A stretch of DNA of 64,000 nucleotides, from contig JBDWQJ010000006.1 of NCBI GenBank assembly GCA_039986595.1, positions 186,001-250,000 on the forward strand, written 5' to 3'. Made by a program: the position numbers and the translations under genes. The notes below the pieces were generated by a model, which did not search any database, had not been told where the DNA came from, and was given only the letters and a program-made list of their open reading frames with translations. This document shows positions 45,020-53,843 of the stretch, one piece after another (the stretch's first letter is position 1; each line of letters starts with the position of its first letter). The stretch comes from Lentilitoribacter sp039986595 (GTDB taxonomy: Bacteria; Pseudomonadota; Alphaproteobacteria; Rhizobiales; Rhizobiaceae).

Positions 45020-46357
45020 GTGATCAAGTATTTAAAGCGTGGCATGGAAGAAACCGAGCGCGCACTCGAAAATGACAAGGTTGAAAAAATCGTTGGCGAT
45101 GCGCTCAAACAGATCGAAAACGAAGGTGATAAAGCCGTTCGATCTATGTCTGAAAATTTTGATAAATATTCACCTGAGAGCTTTAAGCTGAGCCAGGATG
45201 AGATTGACGCATTAATCGCCCGTCTAACGCCACGCGAGCTTGAAGACATCAAATTTGCGCAGGAGCAAGTTCGCAATTTTGCACAAGTGCAGCGCGATTC
45301 AATGCTCGACGTTGAAGTTGAAACAATGCCAGGTGTAATTCTGGGTCACAAAAATATTCCGGTGCAATCAGTTGGCTGTTACGTCCCTGGCGGCAAATTC
45401 CCGATGGTTGCATCTGCGCATATGTCGGTTGCAACGGCATCTGTCGCTAGCGTTCCGCGCATTGTAGCGATGACACCGCCATTTAATGGTGAGCCGAACC
45501 CCGCTGTGATCGCCGCGATGCATTTAGGTGGCGCGCATGAGATTTATGTGCTTGGCGGCATTCAAGCCGTTGGTGCGATGGCAATTGGTACAGAAACAAT
45601 TGAACCTGTTCATATGTTGGTCGGCCCCGGAAATGCATTTGTTGCTGAAGCCAAACGACAATTGTTTGGTCGCGTGGGAATTGATTTGTTCGCAGGCCCA
45701 ACAGAAACGATGGTCATTGCGGATGAAACAGTTGATGCTGAACTTTGCGCAACCGATCTTTTGGGACAAGCAGAACACGGCTATAATTCACCAGCTGTTT
45801 TGTTGACCAATTCACAAAAGCTTGCAGAAGAAACATTGTCTGAGATCGATAGAATTTTGAAAATCCTCCCAACAGCAGGCACCGCTAAAGTATCATGGGA
45901 AGACTATGGTGAAGTCATTGTATGCGATACCTACGATGAAATGCTCGATGTTGCGAATGACATTGCATCTGAGCATGTTCAGGTAATGACAGATCGCGAT
46001 GACTGGTTCTTAGAAAACATGCATTCATATGGAGCGCTGTTCCTTGGACCCCGCACCAATGTTGCCAATGGCGATAAAGTCATCGGAACAAACCACACGC
46101 TGCCAACCAAGAAAGCTGGACGCTACACAGGTGGTCTTTGGGTTGGAAAATTCCTCAAAACACATTCGTATCAAAAGGTCACAACTGATGAGGCAGCAGT
46201 TACCATTGGAGAATATGGCTCACGCCTTTGCATGCTTGAGGGATTTGTGGGACATGCTGAACAATGCAACATTCGTGTTCGCAGATATGGCGGTCGCAAC
46301 GTCCCTTATGGTGAGGGCGCCGAGCCGCAGCAAGATAATGGGGTCGCAGCAGAATAA
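45020..46357 (+). CDS. HpsN/histidinol dehydrogenase-like NAD(P)-dependent alcohol dehydrogenase
   Basis: 445 residues from a GTG with GAGGAGA upstream. The HisD fold is complete: zinc ligands Q250 and H253 (LLGQAEHGYNSP), D352 (NGDKVIGTNHTLPT) and H412 (GHAEQCN), and catalytic E318-H319 (ASEHVQ). HisD proper belongs to histidine synthesis; the GRYTGGLWVGKFLKTHSYQKV region and the catabolic context point to the HpsN side group, which oxidises sulfopropanediol to sulfolactate. Other alcohol substrates are possible. It probably turns an alcohol into a carboxylate in two steps. Confidence 0.82.
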   Translation: MIKYLKRGMEETERALENDKVEKIVGDALKQIENEGDKAVRSMSENFDKYSPESFKLSQDEIDALIARLTPRELEDIKFAQEQVRNFAQVQRDSMLDVEVETMPGVILGHKNIPVQSVGCYVPGGKFPMVASAHMSVATASVASVPRIVAMTPPFNGEPNPAVIAAMHLGGAHEIYVLGGIQAVGAMAIGTETIEPVHMLVGPGNAFVAEAKRQLFGRVGIDLFAGPTETMVIADETVDAELCATDLLGQAEHGYNSPAVLLTNSQKLAEETLSEIDRILKILPTAGTAKVSWEDYGEVIVCDTYDEMLDVANDIASEHVQVMTDRDDWFLENMHSYGALFLGPRTNVANGDKVIGTNHTLPTKKAGRYTGGLWVGKFLKTHSYQKVTTDEAAVTIGEYGSRLCMLEGFVGHAEQCNIRVRRYGGRNVPYGEGAEPQQDNGVAAE

Positions 46358-47121
46358 TGCAATTACCAACCACACCTTCGTTTCGTCTTGATGGAAAACG
46401 AGCACTCGTGACAGGCGCCTCCTCCGGCATTGGATTGGGCGCAGCTGTTGCTTTGGCTGAAGCCGGAGCACATGTTGTTATGGCAGCTCGCACCTTGGGT
46501 AAACTTAATGAAGCTGTGGAGGCTGTGCGAGCAAAAGGATTAAGCGCGGAAGCTTTACAATTAGATGTCTCTGACATTGCTCAAATGAGTGATATTTTAA
46601 ACCAACATGACGCATTTGATATTTTGGTAAATTCTGCAGGTGGCGGGCGTCACAGCCCAGCACTCGAAACAACAGAAGATGACTTTGATTTCGTCACCGA
46701 TCTGAATGTGAAATCGGCCTATTTCTTAACGCAAGCGGTCGCCAGAAAATTAAAAGAAGCTGGTAAACCAGGCTCATTGATCAACATCTCATCTCAAATG
46801 GCACATGTAGGCGGGATCGATCGTGCCGTATATTGCGCAACCAAACATGCGGTTGAAGGTTTTACCAAATCAATGGCGATGGAGTTTGGTCCATTAGGCA
46901 TTCGAATTAACACAATTTGTCCGACCTTCATTAAAACCCCAATGACGCAAGCGACATTTAATGATCCTGAACGCGTTGCTTGGATTGAAGAAAAGATCAA
47001 ACTTGGCCGTGTGGGTGAAGTTGAAGATATCATGGGCTCAGTTGTCTATCTCGCATCCGATGCCGCCTCTCTTGTGACAGGCACATCCTTGCTGGTTGAT
47101 GGAGGTTGGACTGTTGGGTAA
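46357..47121 (+). CDS. Short-chain dehydrogenase/reductase (SDR)
   Basis: 254 residues; the ATG overlaps the stop of the HpsN-like gene by one base. Classical SDR: TGASSGIG cofactor motif near residue 20, NSAGG near 90, active-site S-Y-K with YCATKHAVEGF near residue 158, and C-terminal DGGWTVG. In hps clusters an SDR (HpsO) works beside HpsN, which is the arrangement here. Substrate is unknown. Confidence 0.88.
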   Translation: MQLPTTPSFRLDGKRALVTGASSGIGLGAAVALAEAGAHVVMAARTLGKLNEAVEAVRAKGLSAEALQLDVSDIAQMSDILNQHDAFDILVNSAGGGRHSPALETTEDDFDFVTDLNVKSAYFLTQAVARKLKEAGKPGSLINISSQMAHVGGIDRAVYCATKHAVEGFTKSMAMEFGPLGIRINTICPTFIKTPMTQATFNDPERVAWIEEKIKLGRVGEVEDIMGSVVYLASDAASLVTGTSLLVDGGWTVG

Positions 47122-48136
47122 GGAGACGGTTACATCTTTTGACGTTGCCCAACGCGCTGGTGTCAGCCAATCAGCGGTCTCACGTGTGTTCTCACCCGGT
47201 GCGAGCGCTTCGCCCAAAATGGCTGAAAAAGTAAGAAAAGCTGCTGACGAACTGGGCTATCGGCCAAATGTTCTGGCGCGTTCATTGATTACCGGCAATT
47301 CAAAGATTATCGGGCTCGTGGTCGCCTATTTTGATAATCAATTCTATCCAGAAGCTGTTGAGAAACTGTCGAAATCTCTTCAGGTTGAGGGATATCACGT
47401 TCTGGTTTTCATGGCCTCAAATGGCGATGACATTGATAAACTTATGCAGGATCTTTTGGATTATCAGGTCGAAGGCATTGTCCTTGCATCCGTTGCGGTA
47501 TCGTCAAAACTTGCAGAAAAATGTGATGCTGCAGGTGTGCCTGTTGTCCTCTTTAACCGTCACCAAGATGACGACAGATTTTCATCTGTAACATCCAATA
47601 ACTATGATGGTGGCCGCAAAGCAGCTGAATTCCTCATCGCAGGCGGACATAAACGCATAGCCCATATTGCCGGCTGGGAAGGCGCTTCAACGCAACGTGA
47701 TCGCGAAGCAGGTTTTCTTTCCAAGCTGAAAGAAACAGGCGTGGAATTATTCGCGCGTGAAACCGGCAATTTCCAATTTGATGAAACACAAGAAGCTACG
47801 CGCTTAATGTTCAACAAGGACGTTGTTCCCGACGCCGTGTTTATCACCAATGATCACATGGCCATCGCGGCGATGGAATGCCTTCGCTACGAATTTAAGC
47901 TCAGCGTTCCCAATGACGTATCCATCATCGGTTACGATGATGTCGAAATAGCCAGTTGGCCAAGCTACGCGCTAACAACCATCAGACAACCCGCCAATCA
48001 AATGGTGGATGAGACCGTTAAAACGCTGATGAAGCGCATACGTGGTGAAGATATCACCCCGCACAAAATTGAAATTGAAAGCCCCTTGATGATCCGTTCT
48101 TCGGCGAAAATTCCTCAAGGCTGGGTGAATGAATGA
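47114..48136 (+). CDS. LacI-family transcriptional regulator
   Basis: 340 residues from a TTG at 47114 with GGAGG 8 nt upstream; ATG 47099 and TTG 47096 are in frame but extend back into the SDR gene. The LacI HTH and hinge are at about 4-58 (FDVAQRAGVSQSAVSRVFSP, GYRPNVLARSL), and the rest is a periplasmic-binding-like effector domain. It overlaps the SDR by 8 bases. Likely binds the paired TTGCAT-NCGN-ATGCAA operators in front of the module. Confidence 0.9.
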   Translation: MGKETVTSFDVAQRAGVSQSAVSRVFSPGASASPKMAEKVRKAADELGYRPNVLARSLITGNSKIIGLVVAYFDNQFYPEAVEKLSKSLQVEGYHVLVFMASNGDDIDKLMQDLLDYQVEGIVLASVAVSSKLAEKCDAAGVPVVLFNRHQDDDRFSSVTSNNYDGGRKAAEFLIAGGHKRIAHIAGWEGASTQRDREAGFLSKLKETGVELFARETGNFQFDETQEATRLMFNKDVVPDAVFITNDHMAIAAMECLRYEFKLSVPNDVSIIGYDDVEIASWPSYALTTIRQPANQMVDETVKTLMKRIRGEDITPHKIEIESPLMIRSSAKIPQGWVNE

Positions 48137-48151
48137 CATTAGGAAAAGATA

Positions 48152-49135
48152 ATGCAAGGCTTTAACAATCGCTGGAAAGACTTTCCAGATTACATCATCG
48201 GCATCACAAAAGAGATCTGGGAAGATCGCGGGATTGGCACGCTCAATCACTATTATTCTAAAGATATTCCCGTTCGCTCTCCGATGGGTATCTCTGTTGG
48301 GAACCAACCCGTCATGGCTGCAACTATGGCAACATTGCATGAATTTCCTGACAGAACGCTCTTTGGTGAAGATGTTATTTGGAGCGGCACACCGGAAACC
48401 GCAATGCTTTCATCACATCGGATTATTTCCACTGCAACACACAGCGGCGATGGTGTTTTTGGCAAAGCAACTGGCAAAAAACTAACCTACCGAATTATCG
48501 CTGATTGCGCTGCAAAAGATAACACGATTTTTGATGAATGGTTGATCCGCGATTACGGCGGCATCGTCAGGCAGCTTGGATATAGCCCGCGCAAGTTTGC
48601 GAAAAAACTGATCAAAGCAGAAGGCGGAGCTGAGAACTGCGCAAAACCATTTACCCCGGCGATTGATGTGAAAGGCGAATATCAATCTAACGGCAATGAC
48701 AATGAATGGGGCGCAAAATATGCAGCCACTTTGTCACGCATGATGGCGAATGAATTTGATATTATTCCAGATCATTACGACCGCGCGGTTCAAACTGAAT
48801 ATGCAGGATCACAATCAGGCATATCGCATAGTTCGGTGTGTGACTTTTGGATGGGTCTACGTTCGTCCTTCCCGAATGCGGAATTTAAAATCCACCATCA
48901 AATCGGCCTTGATGGTGACATGCTATCGCCACGCGCCGCGATACGCTGGTCGCTTGATGGCAAGCACGATGGTTGGGGCGCATTTGGCAAACCAACGGGC
49001 GCCGATGTTCATGTGATGGGCATGTGCCATGCCGAATACGGTCCTTATGGCAAAGATGGTGTTTCGATCAGACGCGAATACGCGCTTTACGACGAAGTCG
49101 CCATTTGGAAACAAATTTTAATGCAAAGTAACTGA
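48152..49135 (+). CDS. NTF2/SnoaL-like double-domain protein
   Basis: 327 residues with two SnoaL-like halves: IGTLNHYYSKDIPVRSPMGI near residue 29, AATMATLHEFPDRTLFGEDVIW near 56, and a second half with HYDRAVQTEYAG and FWMGLRSSFPNAEFKIHHQI. RBS AGGAAAAG. It is the third NTF2-like protein of the module and is organised like the divergent 354-residue one but not its near copy. Function unknown. Confidence 0.77.
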   Translation: MQGFNNRWKDFPDYIIGITKEIWEDRGIGTLNHYYSKDIPVRSPMGISVGNQPVMAATMATLHEFPDRTLFGEDVIWSGTPETAMLSSHRIISTATHSGDGVFGKATGKKLTYRIIADCAAKDNTIFDEWLIRDYGGIVRQLGYSPRKFAKKLIKAEGGAENCAKPFTPAIDVKGEYQSNGNDNEWGAKYAATLSRMMANEFDIIPDHYDRAVQTEYAGSQSGISHSSVCDFWMGLRSSFPNAEFKIHHQIGLDGDMLSPRAAIRWSLDGKHDGWGAFGKPTGADVHVMGMCHAEYGPYGKDGVSIRREYALYDEVAIWKQILMQSN

Positions 49136-49152
49136 TGTGTGTGGAGAATAAG

Positions 49153-50118
49153 ATGACACCTGCAGAAATGGAACAACGTATCGTTCGTTATGGTGAATTA
49201 AAACCATGCAAAACAGCCTTTATTGATGCACATACCCCCGGATCTGATCAGAAAGAAAATTTCACGATCATCGGAGGTGGCGTTTCCGAAAGCCCTGATC
49301 AACACGTGCATATTAAAGAAACCCCAGGGTTCAATATTGGCGCGGCGGGGCAACCACCTAAATGCCGCAACTCACTTCATACACACACAACGGCAGAAGT
49401 GTTTTTTGTTTTAAAAGGTCGTTGGCGTTTTTTCTGGGGGCGTTGGGGCAATGCTGGCGAAGTTATATTAGAAGAAGGCGATATCTTTAACATTCCAACG
49501 GGCATTTTTCGTGGGTTTGAAAATATCGGAACCGACTATGGAATGATCATGGCTGTATTAGGTGGTGATGATGCAGGCGGCGGTGTTGATTGGGCACCAC
49601 AAGTGATTGAAGACGCAACGGGCCACGGCTTGGTGTTGGGAGAAAACGGAAAGCTATATGATACCAAAAAGGGTCAAGCTCTTCCTGGTGACATCAAGCC
49701 AATGTCGCTTATGACGGCGGAAGAACTTGCAAAAATTCCTGAGCCGACAACGCAGGAAGTCGTTCCAAAATTTGTTGCGCGCTATTGGGATTTGATGGCT
49801 TTGTCTGACAAGCAACCGGTTAAAGTTGTCGGTGATGGCGCTGTTCTGCAAGACAAGCCAGGTTTTGACATTGAATTATTATCACGCAATTCCATTAGCG
49901 CTGATCCTTATTCATCAGAGCAGCACGAAATTTTGATGGTTATGCGCGGTCACTGGAAGCTTAGCTGGGATGGTGGAACGCGCGTCCTAGCTCCGGGTGA
50001 TACATGTGCTGTGCCACCAAATCTATCACACAGTTTAGAGCCTGCAATGAGCGGTGAAGCAAGTCTTTATCGCATCATGAGCAATGATGATCCAGCCGGC
50101 GCAACTAAGGCCAATTGA
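49153..50118 (+). CDS. Two-domain cupin protein
   Basis: 321 residues from the ATG at 49153 with GGAG 8 nt upstream; another ATG at 49135 is in frame but touches the previous stop. Cupin 1 (about 60-130) has metal ligands LHTHTTAEVFFVLKG and a late FNIPTGIFRGFEN; cupin 2 (about 235-310) has SSEQHEILMVMRGHWKLSW and GDTCAVPPNLSHSLE. Architecture resembles bicupin dioxygenases or decarboxylases. Metal binding is likely; reaction open. Confidence 0.8.
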   Translation: MTPAEMEQRIVRYGELKPCKTAFIDAHTPGSDQKENFTIIGGGVSESPDQHVHIKETPGFNIGAAGQPPKCRNSLHTHTTAEVFFVLKGRWRFFWGRWGNAGEVILEEGDIFNIPTGIFRGFENIGTDYGMIMAVLGGDDAGGGVDWAPQVIEDATGHGLVLGENGKLYDTKKGQALPGDIKPMSLMTAEELAKIPEPTTQEVVPKFVARYWDLMALSDKQPVKVVGDGAVLQDKPGFDIELLSRNSISADPYSSEQHEILMVMRGHWKLSWDGGTRVLAPGDTCAVPPNLSHSLEPAMSGEASLYRIMSNDDPAGATKAN

Positions 50119-50135
50119 GCGAGTAAGGAAGAAAA

Positions 50136-51263
50136 ATGACAAAAGTAAAAACCACTCATGTTGGCTCATTGCCACGCACACAAGACGTTGTAGATTTCAT
50201 CTTCGCAAGAGAACATGAAAAACCCTATGATCAGGCAGAATTTGATGCTTGCATGACAGCTGCTTGCTCTGAAACAGTGCGCCGTCAGGTTGAAGCAGGT
50301 GTCGATATTGTCTCTGATGGCGAGACATCAAAAATCTCCTACGCGACTTATGTCAAAGATCGCTACACAGGATTTTCTGGAGATAGCGATCGTAATGCAC
50401 CGGGTGATCTAAAACTCTTTCCAGGTTTTCTAAAGCGCCTTGCCGATGATGGCGGCACACCACAATATGCCCGTCCGAAATGTACTGGAGAAGTTAAATC
50501 CAAGGGTCAAGACGAGTTGCAAAAAGACATCAGCAACCTAAAAAACGCAATGGCCGAACACGGAGCTGAACGCGGGTTTATGAACGCTGCATCTCCGGGT
50601 GTGATCTCACTCTTTTTGCAAAATGAATATTACAACGACCGTGCCGCATATCTTGAAGCATTGGCCGATGCGATGAAAGCTGAATACGAAACAATCGTTG
50701 GTGCTGGTCTTGATCTACAGCTTGATTGTCCCGACCTAGCTTTGTCTCGTCATATGCTGTTTGCAGATTTGTCCGACGAAGAGTTTATCAAAATCGCAGA
50801 TATGCATGTAGAAGCTTTAAACTATGCGTTGCGTGATGTGCCGCAAGAAAATGTTCGTCTCCATATTTGTTGGGGCAATTATGAAGGCCCACATGTGTGC
50901 GACATCGATATGGAAAAAGTTTTCCCAACATTGATGAAAACAAAAGCCCGCTATGTCCTATTTGAAACATCAAATCCTCGCCATGCACATGAATGGACAG
51001 TTTTCCGCGATCGTAAATCTGAGATCCCAGAAGATAAAGTGCTCGTACCGGGCGTACTTGATACAACGACCAACTTTGTTGAGCACCCAGAACTTGTTGC
51101 ACAGCGAGTTGAGAGGTTTGTGAACATTGTGGGCGCTGATCGTGTGATTGCCGGATCAGATTGCGGATTTGGAACCTTCGCAGGCTTTGGTACGGTTGAT
51201 CCAGATATCGCCTATGCAAAGCTGAAATCTATGTCCGATGGCGTGAAACTTTTGGACGCTTAG
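50136..51263 (+). CDS. Cobalamin-independent methionine synthase C-terminal-like (MetE/UROD fold) zinc protein
   Basis: 375 residues, only the C-terminal barrel of MetE. Zinc-type ligands are visible: HICWGNYEGPH (His/Cys near residue 243), the Glu of LFETSNPRH and the Cys of GSDCGFG near residue 350. TTHVGSLPRT at the start is standard. Stand-alone members include methylcobalamin:CoM-type and alkyl-thiol transferases. In this catabolic operon a methyl- or alkyl-transfer to a thiol, or C-S bond cleavage, is a reasonable inference. RBS AAGGAAG. Confidence 0.85.
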   Translation: MTKVKTTHVGSLPRTQDVVDFIFAREHEKPYDQAEFDACMTAACSETVRRQVEAGVDIVSDGETSKISYATYVKDRYTGFSGDSDRNAPGDLKLFPGFLKRLADDGGTPQYARPKCTGEVKSKGQDELQKDISNLKNAMAEHGAERGFMNAASPGVISLFLQNEYYNDRAAYLEALADAMKAEYETIVGAGLDLQLDCPDLALSRHMLFADLSDEEFIKIADMHVEALNYALRDVPQENVRLHICWGNYEGPHVCDIDMEKVFPTLMKTKARYVLFETSNPRHAHEWTVFRDRKSEIPEDKVLVPGVLDTTTNFVEHPELVAQRVERFVNIVGADRVIAGSDCGFGTFAGFGTVDPDIAYAKLKSMSDGVKLLDA

Positions 51264-51278
51264 TTCGAGCTAAACACG

Positions 51279-51977
51279 ATGAAAACCATTGTTATGTTGC
51301 CTGGAATGATGTGCGATGAAAGGCTCTTTGCGCCGCAAATTGCACATCTTGAAGAGCACTACCATGTCAAAACCATGTCGATCCATGAACATGCAAACAT
51401 GGCTGATTTAGCGGAGAATGTGCTTGCGCAATCTCCTGATGAATTTGCACTTTTGGGGCTTTCCATGGGCGGTATTCTAGCAATGGAAATCTTGCGTCAA
51501 GCGCCTGAACGCATATCTCATCTTGCCTTATTGGATACAAATCCACGAGCGGAATTGGATGTTGTTAAACAACGTCGTGGTCCGCAAATAGAAGCTGTCA
51601 AAAAAGGCGATCTAACAAAGATTATGCGCGATGAGATGAAACCCAATTACCTTGTCGATAGTCCCAACAAATTAGACATCTTAAACTTATGTATGGTGAT
51701 GGCAGAAGATTTGGGCGATCAAGCTTTTATCAACCAATCTATCGCGCTACGCGATCGTCCAGACTACCAAAATATTCTAAAAGGGGTTGATGTCCCAACG
51801 CTCATCATGTGCGGGCACGAAGACGTTTTATGTCCCATCGAGCGTCATGAATTAATGCACGAACTTATCAGCGGATCGGTGTTGCACATTGTTGATAATG
51901 CCGGACATCTACCAACTCTAGAACAACCCGAAGTAGTCAATAAAGCCCTTGATCAATGGCTTGAGAATAACCGTTAA
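51279..51977 (+). CDS. Alpha/beta-fold hydrolase
   Basis: 232 residues. The nucleophile elbow is GLSMGG with S62; the acid is in GHEDVLCP (about 183) and the base in DNAGHLPTLEQP (about 210). The oxyanion region is LPGMMCDERLF. It should hydrolyse an ester, lactone or thioester in the cytoplasm. It lies 15 bp after the MetE-like gene. Confidence 0.87.
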   Translation: MKTIVMLPGMMCDERLFAPQIAHLEEHYHVKTMSIHEHANMADLAENVLAQSPDEFALLGLSMGGILAMEILRQAPERISHLALLDTNPRAELDVVKQRRGPQIEAVKKGDLTKIMRDEMKPNYLVDSPNKLDILNLCMVMAEDLGDQAFINQSIALRDRPDYQNILKGVDVPTLIMCGHEDVLCPIERHELMHELISGSVLHIVDNAGHLPTLEQPEVVNKALDQWLENNR

Positions 51978-51996
51978 AAAATGAAACGAGATAACA

Positions 51997-52707
51997 ATGA
52001 CACCTGAACTTTTTAAACTGCTTAAATCTGTTGATACCCCAACAGTTTGCAATGCAATTGAAGTTGCGCAGGGTAAGCGTGGGTTCAGTGATTTCACACG
52101 CGGGACCTTGTTATCTTCAGATGTGAAAGCAGGTGCTATTGTCGGTTACGCACGCACCGCGCAAATTGCAGCCCTAGCTCCGCCTGAAGAACCAAAAGAT
52201 GTCATCCGAGCGCGCCGCATGGCGTATTACAAACACATGTCCACACCGAGTGAAGTTGAGTTTGAGGTTCCAACCATAGCCGTTGTTGAAGATTTAGATT
52301 ATCCAAACGCAATTGGAGCCTATTGGGGTGAAGTGAATACCAATATTCACAAAGCGTTTGGCATGGCAGGTGCATTAACAAACGGTGTGATGCGCGATCT
52401 CGATGACCTAGCCGATGATTTTACGGTCATTTCTGGATCAATCGGCCCAAGCCATGGATTTGTGCATGTTAAAACCATTGCAGAACCTGTTGAAATCTTC
52501 TCCATGAAAGTTCATGACAACGATCTTATTCATGCAGATCGGCATGGCGCAGTTGTGATCCCAAAAGAAGTAATTGATACGCTTGAAGTTGCGATCAACA
52601 AACTGCTCGAGACAGAAAATATTGTCTTAGAACCAACACGCGGTAAACGCATTACTTACCAACAGTTTGAAGACATTTGGCAAAAATTTGAGGCGTCCAG
52701 AACATAG
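51997..52707 (+). CDS. RraA-like / HMG aldolase-family protein
   Basis: 236 residues with the RraA/dimethylmenaquinone-methyltransferase-like fold. The active-site pattern GALTNGVMRDLDDL (G-x-R-D) is near residue 125, and the usual IHADRHGAVVIPKE follows near residue 178. Family members are 4-hydroxy-4-methyl-2-oxoglutarate/oxaloacetate aldolases or decarboxylases and need a divalent metal. As last gene of the run it may split the final acid. It converges with the RuBisCO-like gene (8-bp gap). Confidence 0.83.
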   Translation: MTPELFKLLKSVDTPTVCNAIEVAQGKRGFSDFTRGTLLSSDVKAGAIVGYARTAQIAALAPPEEPKDVIRARRMAYYKHMSTPSEVEFEVPTIAVVEDLDYPNAIGAYWGEVNTNIHKAFGMAGALTNGVMRDLDDLADDFTVISGSIGPSHGFVHVKTIAEPVEIFSMKVHDNDLIHADRHGAVVIPKEVIDTLEVAINKLLETENIVLEPTRGKRITYQQFEDIWQKFEASRT

Positions 52708-52715
52708 ATTAAAAA

Positions 52716-53840
52716 CTATCTAAGGCTATCTGACATTTTTCGGATAGCGTCGCCGATATTCTCACGCTCACGTAAGAGCGACCCTCCAACAAGATAAACA
52801 CTATCTTTGCCGTAAACTCTGTAAAGCTCCTCAAGGCGATCAAGCGTCATACCGCCTCCCGGGCTTGGCAATATAGATTTACCAATTCCATCATCAGCAC
52901 TGCATCGGTCTGCGATCTGTCGACATTGCTCTTTGGTGAATCCAAACCGGCCACCATAATTTGGAAATACGCTGATATCTGCACCCGCAAGCCGCATAAG
53001 ATCACCAAACAAACTGCCATGGTTAAAGCCTGTATCTTCTGACAAGACATAAGGTCCTAAAAACGATGGATGCGCCATGATCGGCAGTCCAAAATCTTCG
53101 TTTCGCGCTAATCTCTGAATAGCGTCAAAGCCAAACAATCCAGGAATGAGCAAAATACCACCAGCGCCGTGTTCCTTGGCATAAAAAGCTAACTCTTCCA
53201 CTTCATCACCATGCCCACCAATATTTGCCAGATAAATCGCCTGCCCACTTATTCCACTTGCTTGACGTTCTGCATTTGCTTTCGCCACCGCTTCCGCGCA
53301 GACAGGAATGCGAGATTTAAATGATGCATTTTTCTGATTGGATAATCCATGATCTTCCTTGATGATATCCGCTCCCGCAACCGCGGTTTGATAACATAGC
53401 TGAGCAAGGTCTTGAATTGTCGAGCCTTGGGGCTTGATAACCGGGCACACAAAACCACCCTCGTCTTTCCCAATCAGCGCGCGAACACCTGCAGTTCCAA
53501 ACCGCGCACCAGGGAAAAGATCGCGTATATCTGAATTAAACTTGAACCCAATGACTTTCACGCCTTTGAGAATGGATGCATTTCCAAAAATTACATTGAG
53601 CAATTGTGGCAGCTCGGTCCCCACAGCATCAATATGGAAACGAATTTCAGTAAGCCATGTGGTTTCAGTTTCTTGAACAACAGTTAAAACTTGTCCCAAA
53701 ACAACATCTTCAATGTACCCTTCAGGCACAACATCGCGGGGAATTTCGACTGTATTCTCTAAAGCGATAGCTGCTGCAAAACTTTCAGCATCCAATTGGG
53801 ACTTTGCAAACAGTCGATATTCAACACCAAATCTATCCAC
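52716..53840 (-). CDS. RuBisCO-like protein (form IV)
   Basis: 374 residues from a GTG. The large-subunit fold is recognisable: FPGARFGTAGVRALIG, PVIKPQGS with K136 (K175 equivalent), ADIIKEDHGL with K161 and D163 (K201 and D203 equivalents), but H164 replaces E204, and the loop-6 lysine is missing (FPNYGGRFGF). So it is not a carboxylase. Known RuBisCO-like proteins enolise or isomerise thio-sugar phosphates, or decarboxylate/isomerise apionate derivatives. Located after split transketolase genes and near MtnK/MtnA homologues, it may isomerise a ketose-1-phosphate. Confidence 0.87.
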   Translation of the reverse strand: MDRFGVEYRLFAKSQLDAESFAAAIALENTVEIPRDVVPEGYIEDVVLGQVLTVVQETETTWLTEIRFHIDAVGTELPQLLNVIFGNASILKGVKVIGFKFNSDIRDLFPGARFGTAGVRALIGKDEGGFVCPVIKPQGSTIQDLAQLCYQTAVAGADIIKEDHGLSNQKNASFKSRIPVCAEAVAKANAERQASGISGQAIYLANIGGHGDEVEELAFYAKEHGAGGILLIPGLFGFDAIQRLARNEDFGLPIMAHPSFLGPYVLSEDTGFNHGSLFGDLMRLAGADISVFPNYGGRFGFTKEQCRQIADRCSADDGIGKSILPSPGGGMTLDRLEELYRVYGKDSVYLVGGSLLRERENIGDAIRKMSDSLR

Positions 53841-53843
53841 CCG

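Noticed and set aside
44488..45276. 262-codon open frame on the minus strand across the NTF2-like and HpsN-like genes
   Set aside because: It is antisense to two well-supported genes, has no recognisable domain, and its Ser/Cys-rich composition is what antisense reading of such genes gives.
45020..46357. Histidinol dehydrogenase of histidine biosynthesis
   Set aside because: The fold and zinc ligands are the same, but there are no his genes and the gene is embedded in an inducible-looking catabolic operon, so the HpsN-like side group fits better.
50788..51219. 143-codon minus-strand open frame inside the MetE-like gene
   Set aside because: Composition rich in Gln, His, Leu and Arg, no ribosome site, fully antisense to a recognised family member.
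52725..52748. GCTATC/GATAGC inverted repeat as bidirectional terminator between the RraA-like and RuBisCO-like genes
   Set aside because: It lies within the coding end of the RuBisCO-like gene, is only six pairs with a 12-nt loop, and no T run follows the plus-strand copy.
52716..53840. A carboxylating RuBisCO large subunit
   Set aside because: The E204 equivalent is His and the loop-6 lysine is missing; no phosphoribulokinase or small subunit is nearby.
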